A stretch of 64,000 bases of DNA from Williamsia soli (GTDB taxonomy: Bacteria; Actinomycetota; Actinomycetes; Mycobacteriales; Mycobacteriaceae): assembly GCF_017377795.1 (NCBI RefSeq), contig NZ_JAFRDR010000002.1:496001-560000 (forward strand), given 5' to 3'. The notes below the pieces were generated by a model. It made no database searches and was not told where the DNA came from. It saw nothing but the letters and a program-made list of their open reading frames with translations. Shown one piece after another: positions 28,983-37,042 of the stretch. The position numbers and the translations under genes are program-made. The stretch's first letter is position 1. Each line of letters opens with the position of its first letter.

Positions 28983-29579
28983 ATGCAAACAAGTACGACC
29001 ACCGCGAGCCCCGGCATGTTGCTGGGATACGCCCGCGCAGGTGCCGGGCGTCGCAGCCTCGAGTCCCAGATCGACGAGTTGACCGATGGGGGTGTCGAGC
29101 CGAATCGGATCTACAGCGACAACATCGCCGATCTCACCACCGCACGCCCGGGACTGTCCGCCCTGCTCGACTACGCGCGAGCAGGCGACACGACCGTCGT
29201 GGTCGGTATCGACCGGCTCGGGCGCACCATCGACGAAGTGTTCGTCACCGCGAGGGAACTTGCCCGACGCCACATCGGTATTCGCTCACTCGACGAAGGT
29301 GTCGACTCGACCGAGGTGGCAGGCGGGATGATCGTCGGCGTGCTCGCCTCGCTCGCCGAGTTGGACGACGAGAACCGGTCGGTGAGGCAGCCGAGGGCAA
29401 AGCATCCCCGTCCGGACAGCACCGCGGTCGGTCGACCGCGCGCACTGGACGACGATCAGGTGGCGTTGGCCGAACGTATGCGCGCCCGTGGCGACTCGGT
29501 CCCCACGATCGCCACCCGACTGGGGGTCAGCCGAGCGACGCTCTATCGATCCCTGGCAGAACGGAGGTCGGTGCGGTGA
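28983..29579 (+). CDS. Resolvase-like protein lacking the catalytic serine
   Basis: A 198-residue protein with the full layout of a small serine recombinase: N-terminal catalytic-fold domain (GYARAGAGRRSLESQIDEL, GIDRLGRTIDEVF), then a linker and a C-terminal helix-turn-helix (SVPTIATRLGVSRATLYRSL). The usual GYARVS is GYARAG, so Gly20 replaces the nucleophile, and the normal ERELIxERTRAG helix is degenerate (LDDENRSVRQPRAK). It is probably a DNA-binding protein without strand-exchange activity. ATG 28983 follows a putative -10 by seven bases, suggesting a leaderless transcript. Its stop overlaps the next gene. Confidence 0.75.
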   Translation: MQTSTTTASPGMLLGYARAGAGRRSLESQIDELTDGGVEPNRIYSDNIADLTTARPGLSALLDYARAGDTTVVVGIDRLGRTIDEVFVTARELARRHIGIRSLDEGVDSTEVAGGMIVGVLASLAELDDENRSVRQPRAKHPRPDSTAVGRPRALDDDQVALAERMRARGDSVPTIATRLGVSRATLYRSLAERRSVR

Positions 29580-29890
29580 CAACCATCGAACCCGACCTCC
29601 CCGAACTCGACATCGTCACGCAATACGGTGTCGCGACCCGCCTACCGACCTCGTTTCCGCTCATCGATCCCGAATTGGACGTCGCGCTCGATCACGACCT
29701 GTTCCAGCACGGTTTCGACGACGCGCTCACCCGGCTGGATTCGATGCCGACACCCTGGGCGCACCATTTTGCGACACTGACGATGGCAACCGAGCCTGAT
29801 CTGGCAGCGGACGAACCGAGCTATACCCGCGGATACCGAGCGGCGCTGTACGGGTACCTACGACACGGGAATCGACAATCACCACGGTGA
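29576..29890 (+). CDS. Hypothetical protein coupled to the resolvase-like gene
   Basis: A 104-residue acidic protein with no family I recognise. Features are an acidic N-terminal half (DPELDVALDHDLFQHGFDDAL), no membrane helix, and a C-terminal YTRGYRAALYGYLRHG. Start GTG 29576 overlaps the upstream stop as GTGA, so the two genes should be translated together, and it may be a functional partner. It ends 75 bases before the oppositely oriented tRNA-Val. Confidence 0.6.
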   Translation: MTTIEPDLPELDIVTQYGVATRLPTSFPLIDPELDVALDHDLFQHGFDDALTRLDSMPTPWAHHFATLTMATEPDLAADEPSYTRGYRAALYGYLRHGNRQSPR

Positions 29891-29965
29891 ACACCTGATG
29901 CCCACAAGGGCAGAAGTGCCGTCGCGACTGATGCGACAAGGCCTCTGGCCTATCCGTGCTTGTTG

Positions 29966-30037
29966 TGGTCCCGGCTGGGATCGAACCAGCGACCTTCCCG
30001 GTGTGAACGGGACGCTCTTCCACTGAGCCACGGGACC
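29966..30037 (-). tRNA. tRNA-Val (CAC)
   Basis: A 72-base cloverleaf on the minus strand: acceptor GGTCCCG/CGGGACC, D stem GCTC/GAGC, anticodon stem TCCCG/CGGGA with loop TTCACAC (anticodon CAC), T arm GCTGG-TTCGATC-CCAGC, discriminator A. The 3' CCA is not encoded. Confidence 0.95.
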
Positions 30038-30260
30038 GTGCATCAGAACCCCAGAAACGGGGGTCTGCGACCGGAAGACATTAACACGCTCACCCCGCCC
30101 GGATCCAAATCACCGACAGGCGGGCCGCCGAACCCGTCGGCGTCGCGACCGCGGCGCCGAACATGCCTGCGGCCAGGTCCGTGACCAGCGGATTTGTTGC
30201 TTTGCCGGTACGTCCGATAATGTTCACCACCGCAGCCAGAGAGCAACAATCTGGCAGCGT
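30038..30260. other. Intergenic region between divergent tRNA genes
   Basis: These 223 bases hold no convincing gene. They presumably carry the promoters of tRNA-Val on one side and the three-tRNA cluster on the other. A short inverted repeat (ACCCC/GGGGT near 30050-30068) lies just upstream of tRNA-Val. Confidence 0.5.
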
Positions 30261-30333
30261 GCGGATGTGGCGCAGCTGGTAGCGCATCACCTTGCCAAGG
30301 TGAGGGTCGCGGGTTCGAATCCCGTCATCCGCT
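30261..30333 (+). tRNA. tRNA-Gly (GCC)
   Basis: A 73-base cloverleaf: acceptor GCGGATG/CATCCGC, D stem GCGC/GCGC, anticodon stem TCACC/GGTGA with loop TTGCCAA (anticodon GCC), T arm GCGGG-TTCGAAT-CCCGT, discriminator T. The 3' CCA is not encoded. Confidence 0.96.
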
Positions 30334-30354
30334 CGGAGATAGTTTTTTCACTGT

Positions 30355-30425
30355 GGCGGTGTGGCCGAGTGGTGAGGCAACGGCCTGCAAAGCCGTGCAC
30401 ACGGGTTCGATTCCCGTCGCCGCCT
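30355..30425 (+). tRNA. tRNA-Cys (GCA)
   Basis: A 71-base cloverleaf: acceptor GGCGGTG/CGCCGCC, anticodon stem CGGC/GCCG with loop CTGCAAA (anticodon GCA), T arm with GGTTCGATTCC, discriminator T as expected for tRNA-Cys. The CCA end is encoded at 30426-30428. It lies 21 bases after tRNA-Gly, probably in one transcript. Confidence 0.96.
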
Positions 30426-30460
30426 CCACGAGTTCAGCTTCGACAACTAAACACAGTCTC

Positions 30461-30532
30461 GCGCGATTAGCTCAGCGGGAGAGCGCTTCCCTGACACGGA
30501 AGAGGTCACAGGTTCAATCCCTGTATCGCGCA
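30461..30532 (+). tRNA. tRNA-Val (GAC)
   Basis: A 72-base cloverleaf: acceptor GCGCGAT/ATCGCGC, D stem GCTC/GAGC, anticodon stem CTTCC/GGAAG with loop CTGACAC (anticodon GAC), T arm ACAGG-TTCAATC-CCTGT, discriminator A. The CCA end is encoded at 30533-30535. Last of the Gly-Cys-Val cluster. Confidence 0.96.
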
Positions 30533-30629
30533 CCAGCTCACGACAGAAATGACCCGGCGAACCCGGGTCTTTCTCATGTCCCGAGCACCAATTTGTCATC
30601 CGATCCCGGTACCCACCTCAGGAATGCAC

Positions 30630-30833
30630 ATGAACGACAGCCACGACCGCGACGCGCTCCGCTTCACCCTCGGTTGGGTGAGCACCCATGACTATGCGAT
30701 CAGCGGAAGTCAGGTCCTGCTCGAACTGCTGCCGATCACCCGCAAGCACGCCGACCTCGTCGAACGTGAACACGCCCTCCATCACGCTGCGCGTCGCATC
30801 ACCGGCGCCGATCAGGTGCTGGCTGCTGTCTGA
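30630..30833 (+). CDS. Small hypothetical protein, 67 residues
   Basis: ATG 30630 has AGGAA six to seven bases upstream. The frame shows strong third-position GC and an amphipathic, Leu/His-rich sequence (ISGSQVLLELLPITRKHADL, EREHALHHAARRI), which supports a real gene. No membrane helix or known domain is recognised. It lies between the tRNA cluster and the GNAT gene, in a different frame from the open sequence that extends upstream of the GNAT start. Confidence 0.55.
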   Translation: MNDSHDRDALRFTLGWVSTHDYAISGSQVLLELLPITRKHADLVEREHALHHAARRITGADQVLAAV

Positions 30834-30897
30834 CCCGGACCGCTCCCGGGCCGGCGGCCCGTGCGGGATCAAGGGCTCAGCTCCCGCAGCTGCAGCC

Positions 30898-31434
30898 GTG
30901 GTGACCGTTACGACCGATCCTGCGGACGCCGACGAACTGGCCGCCGTGGCGGCACTCACGTTTCCCCTCGCATGCCCACCTGAACTCACTGCTGCGGACG
31001 CTGCGCTCTTCGTCGCCGATAATCTCTCGGCGCTCCACTTCCGCTCTCACCTCGCCGACCAGAACAGCCATGTCTACAAGGCCGTCGATCCCGCATCCGA
31101 TTCGATCGTGGGTTACGCACTGCTCGTCGACGGCGACCCCACTGATCCCGATGTGCGCGAGGCAATCACTGCTCGACCGCTGACGATGATCTCGAAGATG
31201 TACGTGCTACCAGGCTTTCACGGGCGCGCCGTCTCGACCGGACTCATGGACGCCGCGCTCTCACATGGACGTGCGAGCGGTAGCGCGCTGGTCTGGCTCG
31301 GGGTGAACGACCAGAACGTTCGCGCCCAGCGCTTCTATCGAAAGATGGGGTTCGCCGTGGTCGGCCGGAAGTCGTTTGTGGTCAACGGCAAGCGGTGCAG
31401 CGACTTCGTGCTCGCACGCCCGCCTGCCGGGTGA
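30898..31434 (+). CDS. GNAT-family N-acetyltransferase
   Basis: A 178-residue acetyltransferase. The acetyl-CoA binding region reads MISKMYVLPGFHGRAVSTGL, and the following NVRAQRFYRKMGFAVVGRKSF is the classic GNAT C-terminal block. The start is uncertain: GTG 30898 or 30901 fits the domain boundary, while the open frame upstream is low-quality and overlaps the preceding small gene. The substrate is unknown. Convergent with zapE. Confidence 0.85.
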   Translation: MVTVTTDPADADELAAVAALTFPLACPPELTAADAALFVADNLSALHFRSHLADQNSHVYKAVDPASDSIVGYALLVDGDPTDPDVREAITARPLTMISKMYVLPGFHGRAVSTGLMDAALSHGRASGSALVWLGVNDQNVRAQRFYRKMGFAVVGRKSFVVNGKRCSDFVLARPPAG

Positions 31435-31459
31435 CCCTCGACCCGCCAGAACGCCCGGC

Positions 31460-32473
31460 CTAGCTCTTCTCGGCGAACCTCGACAGCGCCAGCAGTCGAG
31501 AGGTCGCGCGCAGATACTTCTTCCGATATCCGCCGGAGAGCATTTCCTCGGTGAAGATCTCATCGAGCTTCGAGCCGGACACCATCAAAGGTGTACCGGC
31601 GTCGTACAGCCGGTCGGCGAGCACCACGATGCGCAGGGCAACGGTCTGGTCCGCTGCCGGGTGTACGCCCTCCACGCAGGCCAGCGTGACGCCTTCCACG
31701 AGCGCCTTGTACTTGGACGGATGGAGCTTGGCCAGGTGCGCGCAGAGATCGTCGAAGTTGTCGAGCGTCGCACCCGGGGTGCTCTCCGCCAGGGCCTCGA
31801 GTTCGGCGTCTGTGTGCGGATCAGGTGCCGGTGGCAGGTCACGGTGCCGGTAGTCCGGACCGTCGACGCGGATGGCCTCGAAAACCGCCGACAGTTTCTT
31901 GATCTCACGCAAGAAGTCCTGCGCCGCAAAGCGACCCTCCCCTAGCTGTCCGGGCAGGGTGTTCGACGTCGCCACGATCGAGACGCCCTTCGCGGAGAGT
32001 TCGGTGAGCAACCGCGAGACCAGCATCGTGTCGCCTGGATCGTCGAGTTCGAACTCGTCGATGCACAACACGGAATGGTTCGAGAGTCTCTCGAGTGCGT
32101 TGGCGAATCCCAGCGCACCGACGACGTGGGTCACTTCGACGAAAGTGGCGAACGCCTTGGGTCCCGGCATCGCGTGATAAATCGACGCCAGCAGGTGGGT
32201 CTTGCCGACGCCGAAACCACCGTCGAGGTAGAGGCCGAGCCCGGCGGTCGAGGCAGATTTCCTGCTGAACAGGCCTTTCTTGCCGCCTTTGATCTTCTTG
32301 GCACGTTCGACGAAGTTACGTGCAGCGGTGACCGCCTGCGCTTGGCTCGGCTCGTTCGGGTCAGGGATGTACGAGTCGAAACTGACCTCGTCGAACATCG
32401 ATGGCGGGACCATCTCACCGATCAGGGCCTCGGGTGCGACCTGCGGCGTGCGGTCACTCAGACGTGCTGGCAT
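31460..32473 (-). CDS. zapE: Cell division protein ZapE (AFG1-like ATPase)
   Basis: A 337-residue P-loop ATPase. Walker A GGFGVGKTH is at 85-93 and Walker B LCIDEFEL at 136-143; a sensor-like segment IVATSNTLPGQLGEGRF follows. ZapE modulates FtsZ rings in E. coli; eukaryotic AFG1 homologues act in mitochondrial protein quality control. In actinobacteria the role is less defined. It is divergent from the RibD-like gene with 34 bases between them, the same arrangement as M. tuberculosis Rv2670c/Rv2671. Confidence 0.9.
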   Translation of the reverse strand: MPARLSDRTPQVAPEALIGEMVPPSMFDEVSFDSYIPDPNEPSQAQAVTAARNFVERAKKIKGGKKGLFSRKSASTAGLGLYLDGGFGVGKTHLLASIYHAMPGPKAFATFVEVTHVVGALGFANALERLSNHSVLCIDEFELDDPGDTMLVSRLLTELSAKGVSIVATSNTLPGQLGEGRFAAQDFLREIKKLSAVFEAIRVDGPDYRHRDLPPAPDPHTDAELEALAESTPGATLDNFDDLCAHLAKLHPSKYKALVEGVTLACVEGVHPAADQTVALRIVVLADRLYDAGTPLMVSGSKLDEIFTEEMLSGGYRKKYLRATSRLLALSRFAEKS

Positions 32474-32507
32474 GCGCAGAGCCTAACGACGCGTTCAGAA
32501 TGACTCT

Positions 32508-33272
32508 GTGCACCCACTGGATAAAGCGACCCAGCTCACAGCCGGCGACGCCTCGATGCCTATGACCGACACGGACCTGGCGGAGTTCTACGCATACCCG
32601 TCGCGCCCCCCGACCGGTGTCGTCCTGCGTGCGAACATGGTCGGTTCGATCGACGGGGTGGCCACCGTCGACGGCCGGTCAGGTGGCCTCGGCGGCCCGG
32701 GCGACAAGCAGTTGTTCATGGTGCTCCGAGCATTGTCCGACGCCGTCGTCGTCGGTGCCCGGACGGCATTCGCCGAGGGATACGGCCCGGTTCAACCTCA
32801 CGCGGGGCTTGCAGACCTGCGACTGCGATCGGGGCAGGCGCCGACGGCGAAGCTGGTGTTGCTCAGCAGTTCTCTGGCCATCCCCACCGAAGACCCGCTC
32901 CTCACCGATCCCGGGACGGTTGTCGCAACCTGCTCACGTGCGCCCGCCGATGCCAGGTCGCGGCTGATCGACGCCGGCGCACAACTCATCGACTGTGGCG
33001 ACGAGCGTGTCGACCCTGCCGCGGTGACCCGGCATCTCGCAGACATCGGTGCCTGGCGGGTGCTCTGCGAGGGCGGCCCGTCCCTGCTGGGTTCGCTGGT
33101 CGCGGCCGGCCTCCTCGACGAACTGTGCGTCACCGTGAGTCCGTTGCTGACCGCCGGCGCAGGCAAACACATCACCACGGGTGATGGCACTACCCGCCCT
33201 ATGAGACGCATGCACGTCCTCGGCGACGATGAGGATTACCTGTACGTGCGGTGGGTGCGCGAGCAGCACTGA
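32508..33272 (+). CDS. RibD C-terminal-domain reductase (Rv2671-like)
   Basis: A 254-residue NADPH-dependent reductase with the RibD_C fold: VLRANMVGSIDGVATVDGRS, ALSDAVVVGARTAF and LCEGGPSLLGSLVAAGLLDE. The deaminase half of full RibD is absent. The M. tuberculosis counterpart Rv2671 has been shown to substitute for dihydrofolate reductase, so a pteridine or pyrimidine substrate is plausible. Start is GTG 32508. Its stop lies 26 bases before the next gene's ATG, suggesting co-transcription. Confidence 0.87.
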   Translation: MHPLDKATQLTAGDASMPMTDTDLAEFYAYPSRPPTGVVLRANMVGSIDGVATVDGRSGGLGGPGDKQLFMVLRALSDAVVVGARTAFAEGYGPVQPHAGLADLRLRSGQAPTAKLVLLSSSLAIPTEDPLLTDPGTVVATCSRAPADARSRLIDAGAQLIDCGDERVDPAAVTRHLADIGAWRVLCEGGPSLLGSLVAAGLLDELCVTVSPLLTAGAGKHITTGDGTTRPMRRMHVLGDDEDYLYVRWVREQH

Positions 33273-33298
33273 AGCGATCCGCCAGTACCCTCGCCGGT

Positions 33299-34930
33299 AT
33301 GCCCATCGCCGGTATGAATCGACACTTTTCCGTGCCCTTCGGACATCGGTCGCCGGTACCCACTCGCCGATCCCCCGCCTCGGCCCACCGTGCGTCCGTC
33401 GCTCTGCTCGTGGCCCTCGCTGTCGTCACCGGCTGCTCGGCGGGGCCGGACCCAGGACCCGATCTCGTGATCGACGAGGGCACAGGCGGCGGTCCTGCAC
33501 CGTCCACCGCACCGCCGCCACCGAATCTTGCCGCACCGACCAGCGACCTGGATTGGTCCGACTGCGCCGACGAGACCCGGCAGCGGTTCGGGACCGCGGC
33601 TCTGCCCGCAGGCACCACCGTTGACTGTGCGACATTCGACACCTCGGTGACGCCCGGGACACAGAGCATCGACACCGTGACCGTCTCGGTGATGCGCGCG
33701 AGGACCGCCAACACGCCCCCTGATGCCGCTCCACTCATCCTGACCTCGGGCACCGACATCGCCTCTGCGAGAACGCTGGTGTCCATGGCACAAGGCGGCG
33801 GCGCCAACGTGCTCGATGCGCACCCCGTGGTTGCGATCGACCGCCGCGGAACCGGGGAATCAACCCCGCTGGACTGCATGACCAACCTGGAACGAAGCAC
33901 GTTGCTGGCAAACGGCTTCAGCACAACCTCTACCGACAACCCGGCGCGCGAGCGACGACTCGCCGCCGCCGGTACGTCGGCGTCCGACGGTTGCACCGAG
34001 ACACTCAGCCCACACCAGGTGCAGTTCACCGCCGACAACGCTGCTGCAGACATCGAGGCCCTGCGCGAGATCTGGGGCGTCGACCACATCGCGATCATCG
34101 GTGTCGGTGAAGGCGCGGGAGTCGCGCTGGCATACGCGGGGCTGTACACCGACCATCTCGGCCGCCTGATCCTCGACACCCCTGCCCCCTACCGGGTGAA
34201 CGCTCAGGTCACTGCGCAACAGACAGCGGATGGCACCAACGCCGCACTGCGGACTTTCGCAGACCAGTGTCGGGCGTTGAGTTGCTCCCTGGGCGCCGAT
34301 CCCGCCGCAGCCATCGCCGGCCTCCTCGAACGCGCTCGGGCCGGCGGTGTCGACGGTCTGTCAGATACTGACATCCTGTTGGCCCTCACCACCACGATCG
34401 CCGTAACACCCGGCGACAGGACGGCCGTCATCACCGCTGCCTCAGACCTGCTCGCGTCCGCCGACGCCGGCGTCGTGGACCCACTGCGCGCCGCGATCAC
34501 ACAGGCTCGTGAACTGCGCGGCAGCGACGGGCAGCTGCTGTCGAGGTGCAACGACACCACCGAACCGGTCGGCCAGAACCAGATCTCGGGCCTGCTCGAC
34601 GAATGGAGCAAGCAGTATCCGCTGACAGGCTCCACCTCGGCGCTCGGGCTGTTGCGATGCAACGGTTTCCCGTCCGGAGACCAGCCTCCGACCCTGGGCG
34701 AGCTCCCGGTTCCGGTGTTGATGTTTCGTGGCGCCGGCGACCCGATCAACGGACCTGTCGCCACCGACGGCATCAACGGCGCCCTGATCGGCGCAGGCGC
34801 CACCTTCTCGACACTCACCTGGGAGGGCCTGGGTTACTCGGTCCTGGCGCACTCGGACTGTGCGGGCGAAGCCGCCATCGCCTACAGCCGCTCGGCGGAG
34901 CCACCGGCTCAGGGTGCGTGCCCGGCCTGA
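33299..34930 (+). CDS. Secreted alpha/beta-hydrolase lipoprotein, TAP-like
   Basis: A 543-residue exported protein. A signal sequence ends in lipobox VVTGC, making it a probable lipoprotein. The body is an alpha/beta hydrolase: AIDRRGTGESTPLDC is the oxyanion region, IIGVGEGAGVALAYAG occupies the nucleophile elbow, and the C-terminal part has VLMFRGAGDPINGP and a late HSDC. The elbow reads GVGEGAG rather than the standard GxSxG, so the usual serine nucleophile appears replaced. Position and architecture match M. tuberculosis Rv2672, annotated as a secreted protease. Confidence 0.83.
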   Translation: MPIAGMNRHFSVPFGHRSPVPTRRSPASAHRASVALLVALAVVTGCSAGPDPGPDLVIDEGTGGGPAPSTAPPPPNLAAPTSDLDWSDCADETRQRFGTAALPAGTTVDCATFDTSVTPGTQSIDTVTVSVMRARTANTPPDAAPLILTSGTDIASARTLVSMAQGGGANVLDAHPVVAIDRRGTGESTPLDCMTNLERSTLLANGFSTTSTDNPARERRLAAAGTSASDGCTETLSPHQVQFTADNAAADIEALREIWGVDHIAIIGVGEGAGVALAYAGLYTDHLGRLILDTPAPYRVNAQVTAQQTADGTNAALRTFADQCRALSCSLGADPAAAIAGLLERARAGGVDGLSDTDILLALTTTIAVTPGDRTAVITAASDLLASADAGVVDPLRAAITQARELRGSDGQLLSRCNDTTEPVGQNQISGLLDEWSKQYPLTGSTSALGLLRCNGFPSGDQPPTLGELPVPVLMFRGAGDPINGPVATDGINGALIGAGATFSTLTWEGLGYSVLAHSDCAGEAAIAYSRSAEPPAQGACPA

Positions 34931-35001
34931 CCGACTGCTCGGTGTCCGGATCTCGTGGTGTCGGACGTCGACGACCCGCCCGGCCGTAGTACGGTTCGGC
35001 A

Positions 35002-36279
35002 GTGCCGAACAATGACACCATCCCGCCCGAACCAGTGAACCCAACGCGACTGTCCGTTGCCGACCGTGTCCTGTTCCCGCAGGTGGATATCGGCCGAATC
35101 GTGTCCCTGGTGCTCTGGCCGGTCGCGATCTTGATGGTGTTCCAGCGCTCGGTGATCCTCGGGGTGAACGGAGATCGCACCGACGACTTCTCGCCGGTGT
35201 ACCGCGCGGCGCTCGCATTCCTTCGCAGCGAACCGGTGTACACCGAGAACTACAACACGGTCGATCCGCATTACCTCTACCCGCCGTCGGGCACGATGTT
35301 GATGGCTCCCCTGGGGTACCTCGACCCCGAGCGCGCGCGCTGGCTGTTCATCTTCGCCTCGGTCGTGGTCCTGGTTGTGTGCGCTTATCTGGTCACCCGC
35401 ATGTTCGGGTTCTCTCTGCGGTCCCCGGTGATGCCCGTCGTGCTCTTCGTCTTCTTCCTGTCGGAGACCGTTGCTCACACCCTGATCTTCGTCAACTTCA
35501 ATTCGTTTGTGCTGCTGGGCGAACTGGCATTCATGATGCTGGCACTCAAGCGTAAAGACCTGTGGGCCGGTGTCCCACTGGGCATCACATTCGCCGTCAA
35601 ACCGGTGCTGGCAGTCCTGCTCCTGCTACCACTGCTCAATCGTCAGTGGAAAGTGTTCGTCGGAGCCATCGGCGTCCCGATCTTGCTGACGGCGATGGCC
35701 TGGCCGTTGTCGGCCGATCCCGGATCGTTCATCAAACGCACCGCGCCCTACCTGTTCGAGGCCCGGGATTACTACAACAGCTCGATCGTCGGCAACGGCG
35801 CCTACTTCGGCGTGCAGACATGGCTGGTGGTGCTGTTGCGGATCGCATTCGTCCTGATGGCCGCGTTCAGCCTCTGGTTCCTGTACCGCCACTACCGGAA
35901 GACCGACGAATTGCTGTGGCTCACCACCTCGTCAGGGGTTCTGTTGTGCACCTCGTGGCTGGTCGGCTCTCTGGGCCAGGGCTACTACTCGATGCTGTTG
36001 TTCCCACTGCTCATGACCGTGCTGCTCCGAGGATCGACGATGCGCAACTGGCCGGCGTGGTTGGGGGTGTACGGGTGCTTCACCTTCGACGCGTTCTACT
36101 CCGACCGGTGGGAAGCCTTCGGCCGGGCCGTGGAATACAACAAGGTCACCTGGGGCTGGTCGCTGTTGATGATCTCGGTGTTCTGTGTGTTGCTGTTCCG
36201 CTACCTCGACCTGCGTAAAACCGAGCAGATCGACGTCAGTGGCGGATCCACCCGGCCGGCAGCACCGGCTGGGGTCTAG
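35002..36279 (+). CDS. aftC: Alpha-(1->3)-arabinofuranosyltransferase AftC
   Basis: A 425-residue GT87/DUF2029 membrane enzyme using decaprenyl-phosphoryl-arabinose to add branching arabinose to arabinogalactan and lipoarabinomannan. The N-terminal acidic loop GDRTDDFSPVYRAALAFL contains the conserved Asp pair. About ten hydrophobic segments follow. Start is GTG 35002. It stands between the Rv2672-like hydrolase and hemQ, exactly as M. tuberculosis Rv2673 (aftC). Presence of this gene supports an arabinan-containing cell wall. Confidence 0.9.
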   Translation: MPNNDTIPPEPVNPTRLSVADRVLFPQVDIGRIVSLVLWPVAILMVFQRSVILGVNGDRTDDFSPVYRAALAFLRSEPVYTENYNTVDPHYLYPPSGTMLMAPLGYLDPERARWLFIFASVVVLVVCAYLVTRMFGFSLRSPVMPVVLFVFFLSETVAHTLIFVNFNSFVLLGELAFMMLALKRKDLWAGVPLGITFAVKPVLAVLLLLPLLNRQWKVFVGAIGVPILLTAMAWPLSADPGSFIKRTAPYLFEARDYYNSSIVGNGAYFGVQTWLVVLLRIAFVLMAAFSLWFLYRHYRKTDELLWLTTSSGVLLCTSWLVGSLGQGYYSMLLFPLLMTVLLRGSTMRNWPAWLGVYGCFTFDAFYSDRWEAFGRAVEYNKVTWGWSLLMISVFCVLLFRYLDLRKTEQIDVSGGSTRPAAPAGV

Positions 36280-36280
36280 C

Positions 36281-36985
36281 TCAGGGCAAAGCGGCGAGCA
36301 GCTGGTCGATCTCGACACGGGGTCCGGTGAAGAACGGGGTCTCCTCGCGCACGTGCATCCGGGCCTCGGTGGCTCGCAGGTCGCGCATCAGGTCGACGAT
36401 CCGGTGCAGTTCGGGAGCTTCGAACGCCAACAACCACTCGTAGTCACCCAACGCGAACGACGAGACGGTGTTGGCGCGCACATCCTTGTAACCGCGGGCC
36501 TGCTTGCCGTGGTCTGCGAGCATCTGGCGGCGCTCGGCATCGGGTAGCAGGTACCACTCGTAGGACCGCACGAACGGGTACACACAGATATACTTCCCCG
36601 CCTCTTCACCTGCGAGGAACGCCGGGATATGACTCTTGTTGAACTCAGCGGGCCGGTGGAGCGCCACATTGCTCCAGACTGCGGTGCTCACCTTGCCCAA
36701 GACCGTGGTGCGGCGGAAATCGGCGTATGCGGCCTGGATCTGCTCGACTTCTTCGGAGTGCCACCAGATCATGAAATCGGCGTCGGCGCGCAGGCCTGAG
36801 ACGTCATAGATCCCGCGGACCACCACACCTTTGTCTGCGAGAGAGTCGAAGAACTCCTTCGCATCGGCGACGGCGGCCGATCGGTCGTCGCCCAGTTCCC
36901 CTGGGCGAACCGAGAACACGGAGAACATCAGGTAGCGGACGGTGGCGTTGAGTTCTGCGTAATCCAGACGGGTCATGCTTTTCAT
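36281..36985 (-). CDS. hemQ: Coproheme decarboxylase HemQ (ChdC)
   Basis: A 234-residue chlorite-dismutase-family protein that decarboxylates coproheme III to heme b, the last step of the coproporphyrin-dependent pathway. Visible blocks are [13 protein letters not shown], the catalytic tyrosine region [15 protein letters not shown] and [12 protein letters not shown]. It lacks the distal Arg block of true chlorite dismutases as far as can be judged. Two in-frame ATGs (36985 and 36976) are possible starts. Downstream of hemE-hemG on the same strand. Confidence 0.93.
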   Translation of the reverse strand: MKSMTRLDYAELNATVRYLMFSVFSVRPGELGDDRSAAVADAKEFFDSLADKGVVVRGIYDVSGLRADADFMIWWHSEEVEQIQAAYADFRRTTVLGKVSTAVWSNVALHRPAEFNKSHIPAFLAGEEAGKYICVYPFVRSYEWYLLPDAERRQMLADHGKQARGYKDVRANTVSSFALGDYEWLLAFEAPELHRIVDLMRDLRATEARMHVREETPFFTGPRVEIDQLLAALP

Positions 36986-37042
36986 ACTGCCACCGTGAGG
37001 TGTCCGGCCTCCGCTGAGGTCGGCACCCGCGGAGGCGCGATG

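Noticed and set aside
28791-29965. An integrated prophage or island with tRNA attachment site
   Set aside because: No integrase with an intact active site, no duplicated tRNA 3' end and no phage genes were seen; only a degenerate resolvase-like gene and one hypothetical gene.
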